Assembly: GCA_947500505.1 (NCBI GenBank)
Contig: CANMSL010000016.1
Location: 1-64,000 of the forward strand
DNA length: 64,000 nucleotides
Reading direction: 5' to 3'
DNA from: an uncultured Aquimarina sp.
Lineage (GTDB): Bacteria; Bacteroidota; Bacteroidia; Flavobacteriales; Flavobacteriaceae
The notes under the pieces were generated by a model. That model saw nothing but the letters and a program-made list of their open reading frames with translations. It searched no databases and was not told where the DNA came from. Made by a program: the position numbers and the translations under genes. Shown piece by piece: positions 8,627 through 17,087 of this stretch (its first letter is position 1; the number at the start of each line of letters is the position of its first letter).

Positions 8627-9517
8627 ATGACCCAATGGGAAGGTAAAGCTAAAGGAACCCCTTTAGGATATAAAATATTCATTTTCTTTATAAAGAATTT
8701 AGGTCTTAATGCTGCATACTCGATTTTAGTATTTGTAGCAGCCTATTATGTGTTATTTTCCTTCTCTACGACGAAGGCAATTTATTATTTTTATAATGAG
8801 AGACTGAAGCAATCTTCTTTTAGATCCGTTATTAGTATTTATAAAAACTATTTTATTTTTGGTCAGACACTGATAGATCGGACAGCTATATCCTTTGGTC
8901 TCAAAAATAAGTTCAGCTTTACATACGATGGTAAGGAAAAAATACAGAACCTTTTAGATAAAAAAGAAGGAGGTATCGTATTTAGTGGTCATATAGGCAG
9001 CTTTAATATTGCACGCTACTTTTTTGATGAGTTCGATATGACAGATACCGGAGTTAACTTGATTGTAACTGATCAGGAGAATGAACAGATTAAGGAATAT
9101 GTTGGTGCAGTATCCTCTGATACAACGATGAAATTTATAGTGATCAAAGAGGATATGTCCCATATTTTTGAAATGAATGAGGTTTTAGCAAAAGGTGAGG
9201 TTATAGTTTTTGCTGCGGATCGTTATGTAGAAGGAATTCAGTTTATCGAAGAAGAATTCTTGGGCAAGTCAGTAAAATTTCCTTCCGGGCCTTATAAATT
9301 GGCAGCTAGAAAGAAAAAGCCTGTACTTTATATGTATATTATGAAAGGATCAAGTAAGTCATATAATTTATATGCTCGCGAACCGGAGTTTTCCGAGTCA
9401 TCTGTCAAACCTAGCCACGTTTTAAAAGAGTATATTAGAAATACTGAAATGATGGTTGAAAAGTATCCCACCCAATGGTTTAATTATTACGATTATTGGG
9501 AGGATCTTAAAACCTAG
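8627..9517 (+). CDS. LpxL/HtrB-like lipid acyltransferase
   Basis: A 296-residue protein with the fold of lipid A late acyltransferases: an N-terminal membrane segment (about residues 28-52), then the acyltransferase core. The catalytic histidine motif reads GHIGSFN (H122 with Asn127), so the usual Asp or Glu of HX4D/E is replaced by Asn. YPTQWFNYYDYW near the C-terminus matches the P-x-QW(F/Y) element of the family. Members transfer acyl groups from ACP, and the gene follows an ACP directly, so it may move a polyene or fatty acyl group to a hydroxyl acceptor in the membrane. True lipid A acylation is unlikely given the pigment context. The acid substitution leaves its activity uncertain. Confidence 0.75.
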   Translation: MTQWEGKAKGTPLGYKIFIFFIKNLGLNAAYSILVFVAAYYVLFSFSTTKAIYYFYNERLKQSSFRSVISIYKNYFIFGQTLIDRTAISFGLKNKFSFTYDGKEKIQNLLDKKEGGIVFSGHIGSFNIARYFFDEFDMTDTGVNLIVTDQENEQIKEYVGAVSSDTTMKFIVIKEDMSHIFEMNEVLAKGEVIVFAADRYVEGIQFIEEEFLGKSVKFPSGPYKLAARKKKPVLYMYIMKGSSKSYNLYAREPEFSESSVKPSHVLKEYIRNTEMMVEKYPTQWFNYYDYWEDLKT

Positions 9518-9520
9518 TTT

Positions 9521-10444
9521 ATGAAGAATATACTTGTTTTGTATTATAGTCAAAGCGGTCAATTGGGTGAGATACTAACTAATTTAGTGCGTCCACTGGA
9601 AATTGACGATCACTGTAAGGTAACTATTCAGGAAATTTATCCCGAAGAACCTTATAAGTTCCCTTGGAATAAAAAGGATTTTTTACAAGTTTTTCCGGAA
9701 TCCTATTTACAAATTCCTCGACCTAATAAATCAATACCAGATGAGGTCAAGAATAAGAATTATGATTTGGTCATTTTGGGATATACTGTATGGTACCTTT
9801 CTCCCTCTATTCCTATTAATTCTTTTCTTAAAGGAGATGATGCGAAAGTAATATTAAAAAATACTCCTGTAATTACAGTTAATGGTTCCAGAAATATGTG
9901 GATTTTAACTCAGGAGAAGGTAAAAAGGCTATTATGGGATTGCAAAGCAGAATTAGTTGGTAATATAGCCTTCGTAGATCGACATTGGAATCATATCAGT
10001 GTGATCACCATTGTACATTGGATGATGGGAGGTAAGAAGACTAAATATTTAGGTGTTTTTCCTAAACCAGGTGTATCGGATGAAGATATTAGCGGAGCAG
10101 GGAAGTTTGGAACAATTATAAAGAAACACCTTTTCAAGGAAAATTTTGAACAACTACAAAAAGAGCTGGTAAAAGACGGAGCAGTCAAAATAAAACCTTT
10201 CTTAATCCGGTCAGATAAATCTGGAAATCATATCTTTAGTAAGTGGTCAGCACATATATATAAAGTAGGGCTAAAATCACCTAAAAGAAGGGCAAAATGG
10301 TTAAACTTTTTTGAGTATTACCTACAATTTGCCATTTGGGTTTTTGTACCTATAGTTTTTATTATATTTTTGTTGACTTATTTGCCTTTTTATGCACGCA
10401 TAAAAAAGGATATTAAATATTATCAATCAGTAAGATTAAGGTAG
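9521..10444 (+). CDS. darA: dialkylresorcinol condensing enzyme/cyclase DarA
   Basis: A 307-residue protein that opens with a flavodoxin-like loop (LVLYYSQSGQLGEI) and ends with a hydrophobic segment (about residues 270-295) likely to anchor it in the membrane. The sequence and its position directly before darB match the DarA family of dialkylresorcinol pathways, where DarA acts with ketosynthase DarB to join two fatty-acid-derived chains into an alkylated cyclohexanedione/resorcinol. In flexirubins this resorcinol is esterified to the aryl polyene. Whether the flavodoxin-like part binds FMN here cannot be seen. Spacing is 3 bp from the gene before and 13 bp to darB. Confidence 0.85.
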   Translation: MKNILVLYYSQSGQLGEILTNLVRPLEIDDHCKVTIQEIYPEEPYKFPWNKKDFLQVFPESYLQIPRPNKSIPDEVKNKNYDLVILGYTVWYLSPSIPINSFLKGDDAKVILKNTPVITVNGSRNMWILTQEKVKRLLWDCKAELVGNIAFVDRHWNHISVITIVHWMMGGKKTKYLGVFPKPGVSDEDISGAGKFGTIIKKHLFKENFEQLQKELVKDGAVKIKPFLIRSDKSGNHIFSKWSAHIYKVGLKSPKRRAKWLNFFEYYLQFAIWVFVPIVFIIFLLTYLPFYARIKKDIKYYQSVRLR

Positions 10445-10457
10445 GTTATCACTATTT

Positions 10458-11594
10458 ATGAAGAACGTTTATATAACAAAAACAGGGCATTTCTTGCCAA
10501 ATGAGCCAGTCTCGAATGACGAAATGGAAAAGAGGCTAGGTATGATTGATGATCAACCTTCACGTGCCAGGAGAATTGTTTTAAGGAATAATGGTATTAA
10601 AGAAAGGTATTATGCTGTAGATAGAGAGGGTAATATTACCCATAATAATGCTCAGCTTACAAAAGAAACAATTAAAAATTTATGCAATTCTGATTTTTCT
10701 GAAACTGAAATTGAATTACTTTCTTGTGGGACATCAACTCCAGACAATTTGTTGCCTTCTCACGCTTCTATGGTACATGGCTTGCTAGATACAGGAGATA
10801 GTATTGAATTAAATACTGCTTCTGGTGTGTGCTGTTCAGGGATGAGTGCTTTAAAATACGGATTTCTATCTGTTAGGTCTGATAATACTAGAAATGCCGT
10901 ATGTACTGGTACAGAGAGGGTTTCTACCTGGATGCAGTCCAGAAAGTTTGATAAAGAAGTAGAAAATTTAAAATCCTTAGAAGAACAACCAATTATTGGA
11001 TTTAAGAAAGATTTTTTACGTTGGATGTTATCCGATGGAGGAGGAGCGTTTTTGTTAGAATCTGAACCTAAAGGAGAAAATCCATTACGTATTGATTGGA
11101 TGCAAGCATATTCTTTTGCACATGAACTAGAGGCGTGCATGTATGCAGGAGGAGATAAAAATGATGATGGGACTCTTAAACCATGGAGCGAATATGAACC
11201 AGAACAATGGTTGTCAGAATCTGTTTTTTCTTTAAAACAGGATGTGAAGATATTGGATAAACACGTAGTTCCGAAAGCAGTTTCAAGTATGAAAGACGCT
11301 TTTAAAAAGAATGGTTTAGATGAGGAAAAGATTGATTATTTCTTACCACATATATCTTCTTTTTATTTTGAAGAAAGATTAAATAATGAAATGACTAGTC
11401 AAGGAATTTCAATTCCTAAAAGTAAATGGTTTACTAATTTAGAAAGAGTTGGTAATGTCGGGTCTGCATCTATTTATTTAATGGTCGATGAGCTAAAAAA
11501 TTCTGGGAGATTAAAAAAAGGAGATAAAATACTGGCGATGGTTCCCGAAAGTGGTCGCTTTTCATATTTTCATATTTTGTTTACAGTTTGCTGA
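10458..11594 (+). CDS. darB: dialkylresorcinol ketosynthase DarB (KAS III family)
   Basis: A 378-residue thiolase-fold enzyme of the FabH/KAS III type. It has catalytic Cys in GVCCSG (C125 or C126), His in LPHISSF and Asn in RVGNVGS, the Cys-His-Asn triad of KAS III enzymes rather than the Cys-His-His of the other ketosynthases here. DarB condenses a beta-ketoacyl thioester with a second acyl thioester to start resorcinol formation. Its stop overlaps the start of the next gene (TGATG at 11592-11596), indicating translational coupling. Together with darA this is the strongest marker that the cluster makes a flexirubin-type compound. Confidence 0.88.
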   Translation: MKNVYITKTGHFLPNEPVSNDEMEKRLGMIDDQPSRARRIVLRNNGIKERYYAVDREGNITHNNAQLTKETIKNLCNSDFSETEIELLSCGTSTPDNLLPSHASMVHGLLDTGDSIELNTASGVCCSGMSALKYGFLSVRSDNTRNAVCTGTERVSTWMQSRKFDKEVENLKSLEEQPIIGFKKDFLRWMLSDGGGAFLLESEPKGENPLRIDWMQAYSFAHELEACMYAGGDKNDDGTLKPWSEYEPEQWLSESVFSLKQDVKILDKHVVPKAVSSMKDAFKKNGLDEEKIDYFLPHISSFYFEERLNNEMTSQGISIPKSKWFTNLERVGNVGSASIYLMVDELKNSGRLKKGDKILAMVPESGRFSYFHILFTVC

Positions 11595-12049
11595 TGAATA
11601 ATCAACTGGAAAAGGACATAACTGATATCGATTTCATCAAAAAATTAATCCCGCAAAAAGATCCTTTTGTGATGATTGATAAACTTCTATATTTTGATCT
11701 AGAAAAGGTGATTTCTGGATTTAAAGTTACCGCTGATAATATCCTGACCTCAGACCAGTACTTTACCGAAGGAGGTCTTATAGAGAATATGGCTCAAAGT
11801 ATTGCGTTACATCGAGGGTACCGTGGTTATATTAATCGTGGAAAAGACGAAAAGCCTAAAACAGGTTTTATTGGATCTATAAAACACGCTACTATTTATG
11901 CATTACCTAAGATCGGAACAGAGCTTATCACTACTGTAGAAATCATTGCAGAAATTATGCTGGTTTCTCTTGTAAAAATCGAAGTGAAGGATACAGATGG
12001 AAATCTGATCGCTTCTTCAGAAATGAAAACGATTATTGTAGATGCTTAA
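11594..12049 (+). CDS. FabZ-like hot-dog protein lacking the catalytic His loop
   Basis: A 151-residue hot-dog fold protein similar to 3-hydroxyacyl-ACP dehydratases. LIPQKDPFVMIDKLL (18-32) corresponds to the LIPHRPPFLLVDRV start of FabZ, and LIENMAQS (62-69) to the LIVEAMAQ helix with the catalytic Glu (E64). The loop that normally carries HFPGxPVMPG is shortened to YFTEGG, so the catalytic His is absent. Alone it may be inactive; it could pair with the His-bearing hot-dog protein at 22221 or act on dialkylresorcinol precursors next to darB. The ATG at 11594 overlaps the darB stop and is preferred to TTG at 11588. Confidence 0.75.
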   Translation: MNNQLEKDITDIDFIKKLIPQKDPFVMIDKLLYFDLEKVISGFKVTADNILTSDQYFTEGGLIENMAQSIALHRGYRGYINRGKDEKPKTGFIGSIKHATIYALPKIGTELITTVEIIAEIMLVSLVKIEVKDTDGNLIASSEMKTIIVDA

Positions 12050-12086
12050 AAGAAGCTTTCCGTTGGGAATTTAATATTTAATTAAG

Positions 12087-12488
12087 ATGAAAAAAGAAGA
12101 AGTGCCTCAGGATGAGAGTGGTCTTTCTAGGGCAAACATAAAAGAAGTAGTATATGCCGTAGATAATGATGGGAAATACGGAAAAGCTCTTAGTTCCGGT
12201 TGGGAAGCAAAAACCATCGCTTTAAATGAATCACTTGAATTAATTGAAGAACAGCTTCAGGAAACTATAAAGAAAATAAAACAGGGAGTGCTTAGCCCCA
12301 TAGCTTATTATATGGAATTACAACGAATGGACGTGGTGGTTTTATCCGGGTATGTTGGACTATGGCAATGGAGGGTGAAAAGACATTTAAAAGCTAAAAC
12401 CTTTAATAAATTAAGCGAAAAAACACTAAAGAAATATGCGGAGGCTTTCGAAATCTCTTTAGAAGAACTTAAAAATCCAAAGATTTGA
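12087..12488 (+). CDS. small XRE-like helical protein of unknown function
   Basis: A 133-residue charged, all-helical protein. Residues about 75-130 (MELQRMDVVVLSGYVGLWQW, then LSEKTLKKYAEAFEISLEEL) have the spacing of a helix-turn-helix of the XRE/HTH_3 type followed by its usual closing helices, although the canonical turn is weak. It could be a local regulator or a protein-interaction module. I recall similar proteins in other flexirubin-type clusters but no assigned function. Its stop TGA overlaps the TTG start of the next gene (TTGA at 12485-12488), so the two are translationally coupled. Confidence 0.7.
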   Translation: MKKEEVPQDESGLSRANIKEVVYAVDNDGKYGKALSSGWEAKTIALNESLELIEEQLQETIKKIKQGVLSPIAYYMELQRMDVVVLSGYVGLWQWRVKRHLKAKTFNKLSEKTLKKYAEAFEISLEELKNPKI

Positions 12489-13483
12489 AAATAAACTTTG
12501 AACACAATCAATCGGCCCATTGCGAAAACGGAGTAGTTTCTAATTTATTAAATTATAACGGACTCAAGGTAAGTGAACCTATGGTTTTTGGTATAGCTTC
12601 TGGGGTTTTCTTTATATACATTCCTTTTATAAAGGTGAATTACGCACCCATGTTTAGTTTTAGACCTGTTCCTGGTTTTATTTTTTCCAGGGTAAGTAAG
12701 AGATTAGGTTTTAAAATCAAGAGACATAAGTTTAAATCCACCGATAAGGCCCAACAAACATTAGATGCAGAATTATCAAAAAAAAATCCTGTTGGGTTAC
12801 AAGTTGGAGTTTATAACTTGACCTATTTCCCAGATGAATATCGTTTTCATTTTAATGCACATAATTTGGTGGTTTACGGCAAAGAAGGTGATGACTATTT
12901 GATTAGCGATCCTGTAATGCCAGAAGTGACGACTTTAACCTCTAAAGAACTTGAAAAGGTGCGTTTTGCCAAAGGACCTTTTGCACCTAATGGACATATT
13001 TATTATCCAACACAATTACCTGATGATGTTAATCTAAAAAAAGCAATTACCAAGGGGATCAAACAAGCGTACAGGCATATGTTAGCGCCGGTTCCTCTGG
13101 TTGGATTCAGAGGAATAAGATATGTGGCAAAACGAATTCGTAAATGGCCTGATAAAATTGGAGTAAAAAAGACAAACCATTATTTAGGACAATTGGTTCG
13201 TATGCAAGAAGAGATTGGAACAGGTGGTGGAGGCTTCAGATTTATTTTTGCAGCTTTTCTACAAGAAGCTTCGGTGATTATGGAAAACCCCAGACTTGCT
13301 GAGCTTTCAGAAGAAATGACTGTAATTGGTGACCAATGGAGAGATTTTGCTATTGATGCTTCTAGGCTCTATAAGAATAGAAGTAGAGAAACTAATGCAT
13401 ACAATAAAATTGCAGATAAGTTAGATGCGATTGCTTTGGCAGAGAGAGCTTTCTTTTTAGACCTTAAGAAAGCAATTAAATAA
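12485..13483 (+). CDS. BtrH-like cysteine acyltransferase
   Basis: A 332-residue protein with an N-terminal BtrH-type papain-like domain. SAHCENG puts a candidate nucleophile at Cys13; NAHNLVVYG supplies His126 and SDP supplies Asp142, giving a Cys-His-Asp triad. The second half (about 175-330) is helical and resembles the DUF4872 extension usually found with BtrH_N. BtrH itself transfers an acyl group from a carrier protein to an aminoglycoside in butirosin synthesis. Here, beside ACPs and an ABC exporter, it is a candidate for moving the polyene acyl group from ACP to the resorcinol hydroxyl, or for related tailoring. The start codon is TTG, overlapping the preceding stop; no better start exists upstream. 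Confidence 0.75.
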   Translation: MKINFEHNQSAHCENGVVSNLLNYNGLKVSEPMVFGIASGVFFIYIPFIKVNYAPMFSFRPVPGFIFSRVSKRLGFKIKRHKFKSTDKAQQTLDAELSKKNPVGLQVGVYNLTYFPDEYRFHFNAHNLVVYGKEGDDYLISDPVMPEVTTLTSKELEKVRFAKGPFAPNGHIYYPTQLPDDVNLKKAITKGIKQAYRHMLAPVPLVGFRGIRYVAKRIRKWPDKIGVKKTNHYLGQLVRMQEEIGTGGGGFRFIFAAFLQEASVIMENPRLAELSEEMTVIGDQWRDFAIDASRLYKNRSRETNAYNKIADKLDAIALAERAFFLDLKKAIK

Positions 13484-13490
13484 TTTAGGG

Positions 13491-14249
13491 ATGGATGTTA
13501 CTCCTCTTATTCAGATAAAAAATATCTCTAAACAATATAAAGGTACAACTTTTCGTTCTTTAGATACTGTAAATTTAGAAATTAGCAGAGGAGAAATATA
13601 TGGGCTTCTAGGACCTAATGGAGCAGGAAAAACTACATTAATATCTATTTTATGTGGTTTGATTAAGCCAACTTCTGGAGTAGTATTGATTTCTGGTAAG
13701 AGTTTTAAAACTCAAGCCAGGGAAATTCGGAAATCAATAGGCGTGGTTCCTCAGGAGTATGCACTGTACCCGAAATTAACAGCAAAAGAGAATTTACTGT
13801 ATTTTGGGAGTATGTTCGGGATGACAAAATCTGAATTATTGCCAATCGTTTTATCTCATTTGGATCAACTAGGATTACTACCTTTTGCAGATAAAAAAAT
13901 TAAAACATTTTCCGGAGGAATGAAAAGAAGGGTAAATCTTATTGCAGGAATACTTCATAATCCGGAATTATTGTTTTTAGATGAACCAACTGTGGGAGTA
14001 GATGTTCAGTCAAAACAAGCAATTACAGCTAAGCTCCAAGAATTAAATAAAGTAGGCACTACAATAATTTATACTTCTCACCATCTTAGAGAGGCTCAAG
14101 ACTTGTGCTCTTTGGTAGGTATTATAGATTCAGGAAAAATAATTGCAGAAAACACTCCTGCTAAATTAATAGCAGATACCGAAAATGCAAGAAACCTAGA
14201 AGACGTATTTATCGCACTAACGGGAAGAGAACTTCGTGATTATGCATAG
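13491..14249 (+). CDS. ABC transporter ATP-binding protein
   Basis: A 252-residue ABC ATPase with Walker A GPNGAGKTT (about 39-47), Q-loop VVPQEY, signature FSGGMKRR, Walker B LLFLDEPTVGVD and the switch histidine in YTSHH. The 'bcr/ABC-2' character (MKRRVNL) fits drug- or lipid-export systems. It pairs with the permease that starts 7 bp before its stop. In this cluster it probably helps move the pigment or a precursor across the inner membrane, parallel to the MMPL protein at 24354. Confidence 0.92.
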   Translation: MDVTPLIQIKNISKQYKGTTFRSLDTVNLEISRGEIYGLLGPNGAGKTTLISILCGLIKPTSGVVLISGKSFKTQAREIRKSIGVVPQEYALYPKLTAKENLLYFGSMFGMTKSELLPIVLSHLDQLGLLPFADKKIKTFSGGMKRRVNLIAGILHNPELLFLDEPTVGVDVQSKQAITAKLQELNKVGTTIIYTSHHLREAQDLCSLVGIIDSGKIIAENTPAKLIADTENARNLEDVFIALTGRELRDYA

Positions 14250-15531
14250 ATTTTTAGCTTCCATAAAGAAAGAGTTTTTATTATTGGCGAGGGATCCTGG
14301 TGGATTGATAATTTTATTTTTGATGCCAATCCTATTAGTAGTTACAATCACACTGATCCAAGATGTAACTTTTAAGTCGATTTCTAGTAACTCTATTGAA
14401 ATTTTGTTAGTAGATAAGGATAAAGGAAAATTATCTAGTGAGATTCAAAAGAGTTTTTCAGAAATTGAGTTCCTAGAACCAATATCAGAAATAAATAATA
14501 CCCCTATCACAGAAGAAGAAGCGAGTCTTTTAGTGGCTTCGGGAGATTATCAGCTGGCAGTGATTATTCCTGAAGGGTTAAGTAGTGATCTTCAAAATCA
14601 AATAGACAAAAATATTGCTAAGATTCTTGAAGAGTTTGAAGGTTCTAAAGATTATTTAGATGTAAAAAATGTACAAGAAAAACTATCGGAAAAGGTAGTC
14701 AAACTCTATTTCGATCCGATAACACAGGAAACCTTTAGAAGTTCAGTGATTTTTGCGGTTGATAAACTTGTAGCAAGTATAGAGACTAAGTCGATTTATG
14801 AAGCTTTTGAAAAAGAACTGGGAGAATCACAAAGTTTGAAATCCTTTAATAGAGAGAATTTTATAAAGTACCAGCAAATCAACCCTTCTTTATCAGGAGA
14901 ATCAGTACTTCCTAACTCGGTACAACATAACATTCCGGCTTGGACATTATTTGCCATATTCTTTATGATTTTACCACTGTCATTAAATCTTGTGCACGAA
15001 AAGGGGCAAGGAACCTTTGTTCGATTACAAACTACTCCTATAAGCTATGCTACAATCATATTAGGTAAAGCATTTTTGTTTTTATTGGTAAGTTTGTTGC
15101 AATTTACCCTAATTTTATTATTAGGAATTTACGTATTTCCTGAATTAGGTTTACCAATCTTAGACTTAGGAGGTAATCTGGAGTTATTATATCTTGTAGC
15201 CTTTTCATCAGGTTTAGGAGCAATAGGTTTAGGCATTTTATTAGGCACTGTTTTTAATTCACACGAGCAAGCTGCTCCGTTTGGTGCCGTTTTGGTTGTA
15301 TTGTTAGCGGCAATTGGTGGAGTTTGGGTTCCCGTATTTGCGATGCCGGATACGATGCAGGTTATAGCTAAAATTTCTCCAATGAACTGGGGGTTGGAGG
15401 CTTTTTATGATTGTTTTTTAAGAAAAGGTAGTCTAATGGATATTCTTCCGGAAATAGGTTTGCTTATTGGATTTTTTATTAGTACTATCGTAATCGCTAT
15501 ATTATATTATGAAAAGAAAAAGGCGATCTAA
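14242..15531 (+). CDS. ABC-2 type transporter permease
   Basis: A 429-residue permease with one N-terminal membrane helix (about 21-41), a large extracytoplasmic domain (about 45-235) and five or so C-terminal helices, the ABC2_membrane_3/DrrB-like layout. It is the membrane partner of the ATPase upstream; the reading frames overlap by 8 bp. The ATG at 14242 (ATGCATAG, containing the upstream stop) is preferred to the GTG at 14236. The substrate is unknown; the pigment context suggests export of a lipid-like product. Confidence 0.88.
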   Translation: MHRFLASIKKEFLLLARDPGGLIILFLMPILLVVTITLIQDVTFKSISSNSIEILLVDKDKGKLSSEIQKSFSEIEFLEPISEINNTPITEEEASLLVASGDYQLAVIIPEGLSSDLQNQIDKNIAKILEEFEGSKDYLDVKNVQEKLSEKVVKLYFDPITQETFRSSVIFAVDKLVASIETKSIYEAFEKELGESQSLKSFNRENFIKYQQINPSLSGESVLPNSVQHNIPAWTLFAIFFMILPLSLNLVHEKGQGTFVRLQTTPISYATIILGKAFLFLLVSLLQFTLILLLGIYVFPELGLPILDLGGNLELLYLVAFSSGLGAIGLGILLGTVFNSHEQAAPFGAVLVVLLAAIGGVWVPVFAMPDTMQVIAKISPMNWGLEAFYDCFLRKGSLMDILPEIGLLIGFFISTIVIAILYYEKKKAI

Positions 15532-15955
15532 AGAAATTATTACTGATATCAAATATGTACACGAGGTAAGAGTCAGGTTCAATGACTGCGATCCACTAAG
15601 CATTGTTTGGCACGGAATTTATATAACGTATTTTGAAGAAGGAAGAGAAGCCTTCGGAAGAACTCATGGTATTTCCTATTTGCACGTCAAGGATAATGAT
15701 TACGTAACACCTATAGTCAATTCTAATTGTGATCATAAATTACCTCTAAAGTACGGAGATATAGCTACTGTAGAGACAATTTATGTAGATAGCCCTGCTG
15801 CTAAGATGATATTTAGATATAATGTATACAATCAGAATAAAGAACTGGTGTGTGTCGGAGAAACTACACAAGTATTCCTTGATATGGAGGGTAATATGTC
15901 TTTAAGTATTCCCGAATTTTTTCTGGATTGGAAGCGTAAAGTTGGATTACTATGA
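15509..15955 (+). CDS. 4HBT-family acyl thioesterase
   Basis: A 148-residue hot-dog thioesterase. FNDCDPLSIVWHGIYITYFE (about 24-43) is the YbgC/4-hydroxybenzoyl-CoA thioesterase signature, with the active-site acid in the NDCD stretch and the VWHGIYITYFEEGR helix. Such enzymes hydrolyse acyl-CoA or acyl-ACP; ApeK-type thioesterases occupy the same place in aryl-polyene clusters, for product release or editing. The gene overlaps the permease by 23 bp, and its stop overlaps the next start (ATGA-type, 15952-15955). The basic N-terminus (MKRKRRSK) is unusual, and a later start cannot be excluded. Confidence 0.82.
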   Translation: MKRKRRSKEIITDIKYVHEVRVRFNDCDPLSIVWHGIYITYFEEGREAFGRTHGISYLHVKDNDYVTPIVNSNCDHKLPLKYGDIATVETIYVDSPAAKMIFRYNVYNQNKELVCVGETTQVFLDMEGNMSLSIPEFFLDWKRKVGLL

Positions 15956-17085
15956 AAAAAGTCTACTTAGTTTCGGATAATATCATTTCACCGCTTGGAT
16001 TTTCTACAGAAGAGAATATTCAAAAATTACGTGCTAACCAAACGGGTATTAAGGAGGTAAACGATCCTACTATTTGGTCAGAACCCTTTTATGGTGCCGT
16101 TATTGATAATGATAAACTTGTTAAAGCCTGGAAAAAAATATCAAACGATCCGGGTTATACAAAGTTAGAAAAGATGATGTTGTTGTCCGTTTCTAAATTA
16201 ATAGCGGATAATCCTTCTTTAGATATTACCAACAGCGGAATTATAATCTCTACTACCAAAGGTAATATTAATGATTTAAAGAAAGACTCCGATGAAAAAG
16301 CATATTTATCAAGCATTTCTAAAACAATTCATCATTTTTTTAAAACTAAACATGCACCAGTTGTTTTGTCCAATGCGTGTATTTCCGGAGGGCTGGCATT
16401 AGCTATTGGAAAACGAATGATTCAGTCAGAGGTGCGTGATGATGTAGTTGTTATAGGAGGAGATCTACTTTCAGAATTTACACTTTCCGGGTTCTTTTCG
16501 TTTCAGGCAGTGAGTTCAGCTCCTTGTAAACCTTTTTGTAAACATAGAACAGGTATTAGCTTAGGAGAAGCTGCAGCTTGTACTTGGTTAAGTTCTAATA
16601 AGAATAATGTACAAGGTGAAGTTATAAGTATTACCGGAGATGCTTCTGCAAATGACGCTAATCATATTTCCGGACCTTCTCGGACTGGAGAAGGATTGTT
16701 CATAAGCATACAAAAAGCCCTAAAAGAAGCTGATTTAGATCGTAATCAGGTTGATTATATAACAGCACACGGAACAGCTACTCCGTTTAATGATGAAATG
16801 GAGGCTATTGCTTTTACCAGAGCAGGGATGCAGCGTACTCCTATCAACAGCTTGAAAGGTTATTATGGACATACTTTGGGGGCTTCTGCACTAATAGAAA
16901 GTATTATCGCCAGGCATTGCCTGATTAATAACGAATTATTTGCCTCCTTGGGTTTTGAAGAATTAGGAGTCTCCGAGCCAATTAATATCATTATAAAGAA
17001 TGACAAAAAGAAATTAAATAGAGTCCTCAAGACTGCTTCGGGTTTCGGTGGTTGTAATGTAGCATTGATTATTGAAAAAATGTAA
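15952..17085 (+). CDS. beta-ketoacyl-ACP synthase, divergent KAS
   Basis: A 377-residue ketosynthase with all three catalytic residues: C143 in NACISGG, H273 in TAHGTATP and H307 in GHTLGAS. It is shorter and more divergent than the copies at 7129 and 17966 (for example, a reduced N-terminal domain around residues 80-130). It overlaps the thioesterase and is followed after 2 bp by a ketosynthase-like half protein, which may be its partner. It is probably a dedicated condensing enzyme for one branch of the pathway; the step is not readable from sequence. Confidence 0.85.
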   Translation: MKKVYLVSDNIISPLGFSTEENIQKLRANQTGIKEVNDPTIWSEPFYGAVIDNDKLVKAWKKISNDPGYTKLEKMMLLSVSKLIADNPSLDITNSGIIISTTKGNINDLKKDSDEKAYLSSISKTIHHFFKTKHAPVVLSNACISGGLALAIGKRMIQSEVRDDVVVIGGDLLSEFTLSGFFSFQAVSSAPCKPFCKHRTGISLGEAAACTWLSSNKNNVQGEVISITGDASANDANHISGPSRTGEGLFISIQKALKEADLDRNQVDYITAHGTATPFNDEMEAIAFTRAGMQRTPINSLKGYYGHTLGASALIESIIARHCLINNELFASLGFEELGVSEPINIIIKNDKKKLNRVLKTASGFGGCNVALIIEKM

Positions 17086-17087
17086 TC

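Noticed and set aside
10760..11140. A 126-codon open frame on the minus strand inside darB
   Set aside because: It is fully covered by darB, whose catalytic motifs are intact, and shows no signal of its own.
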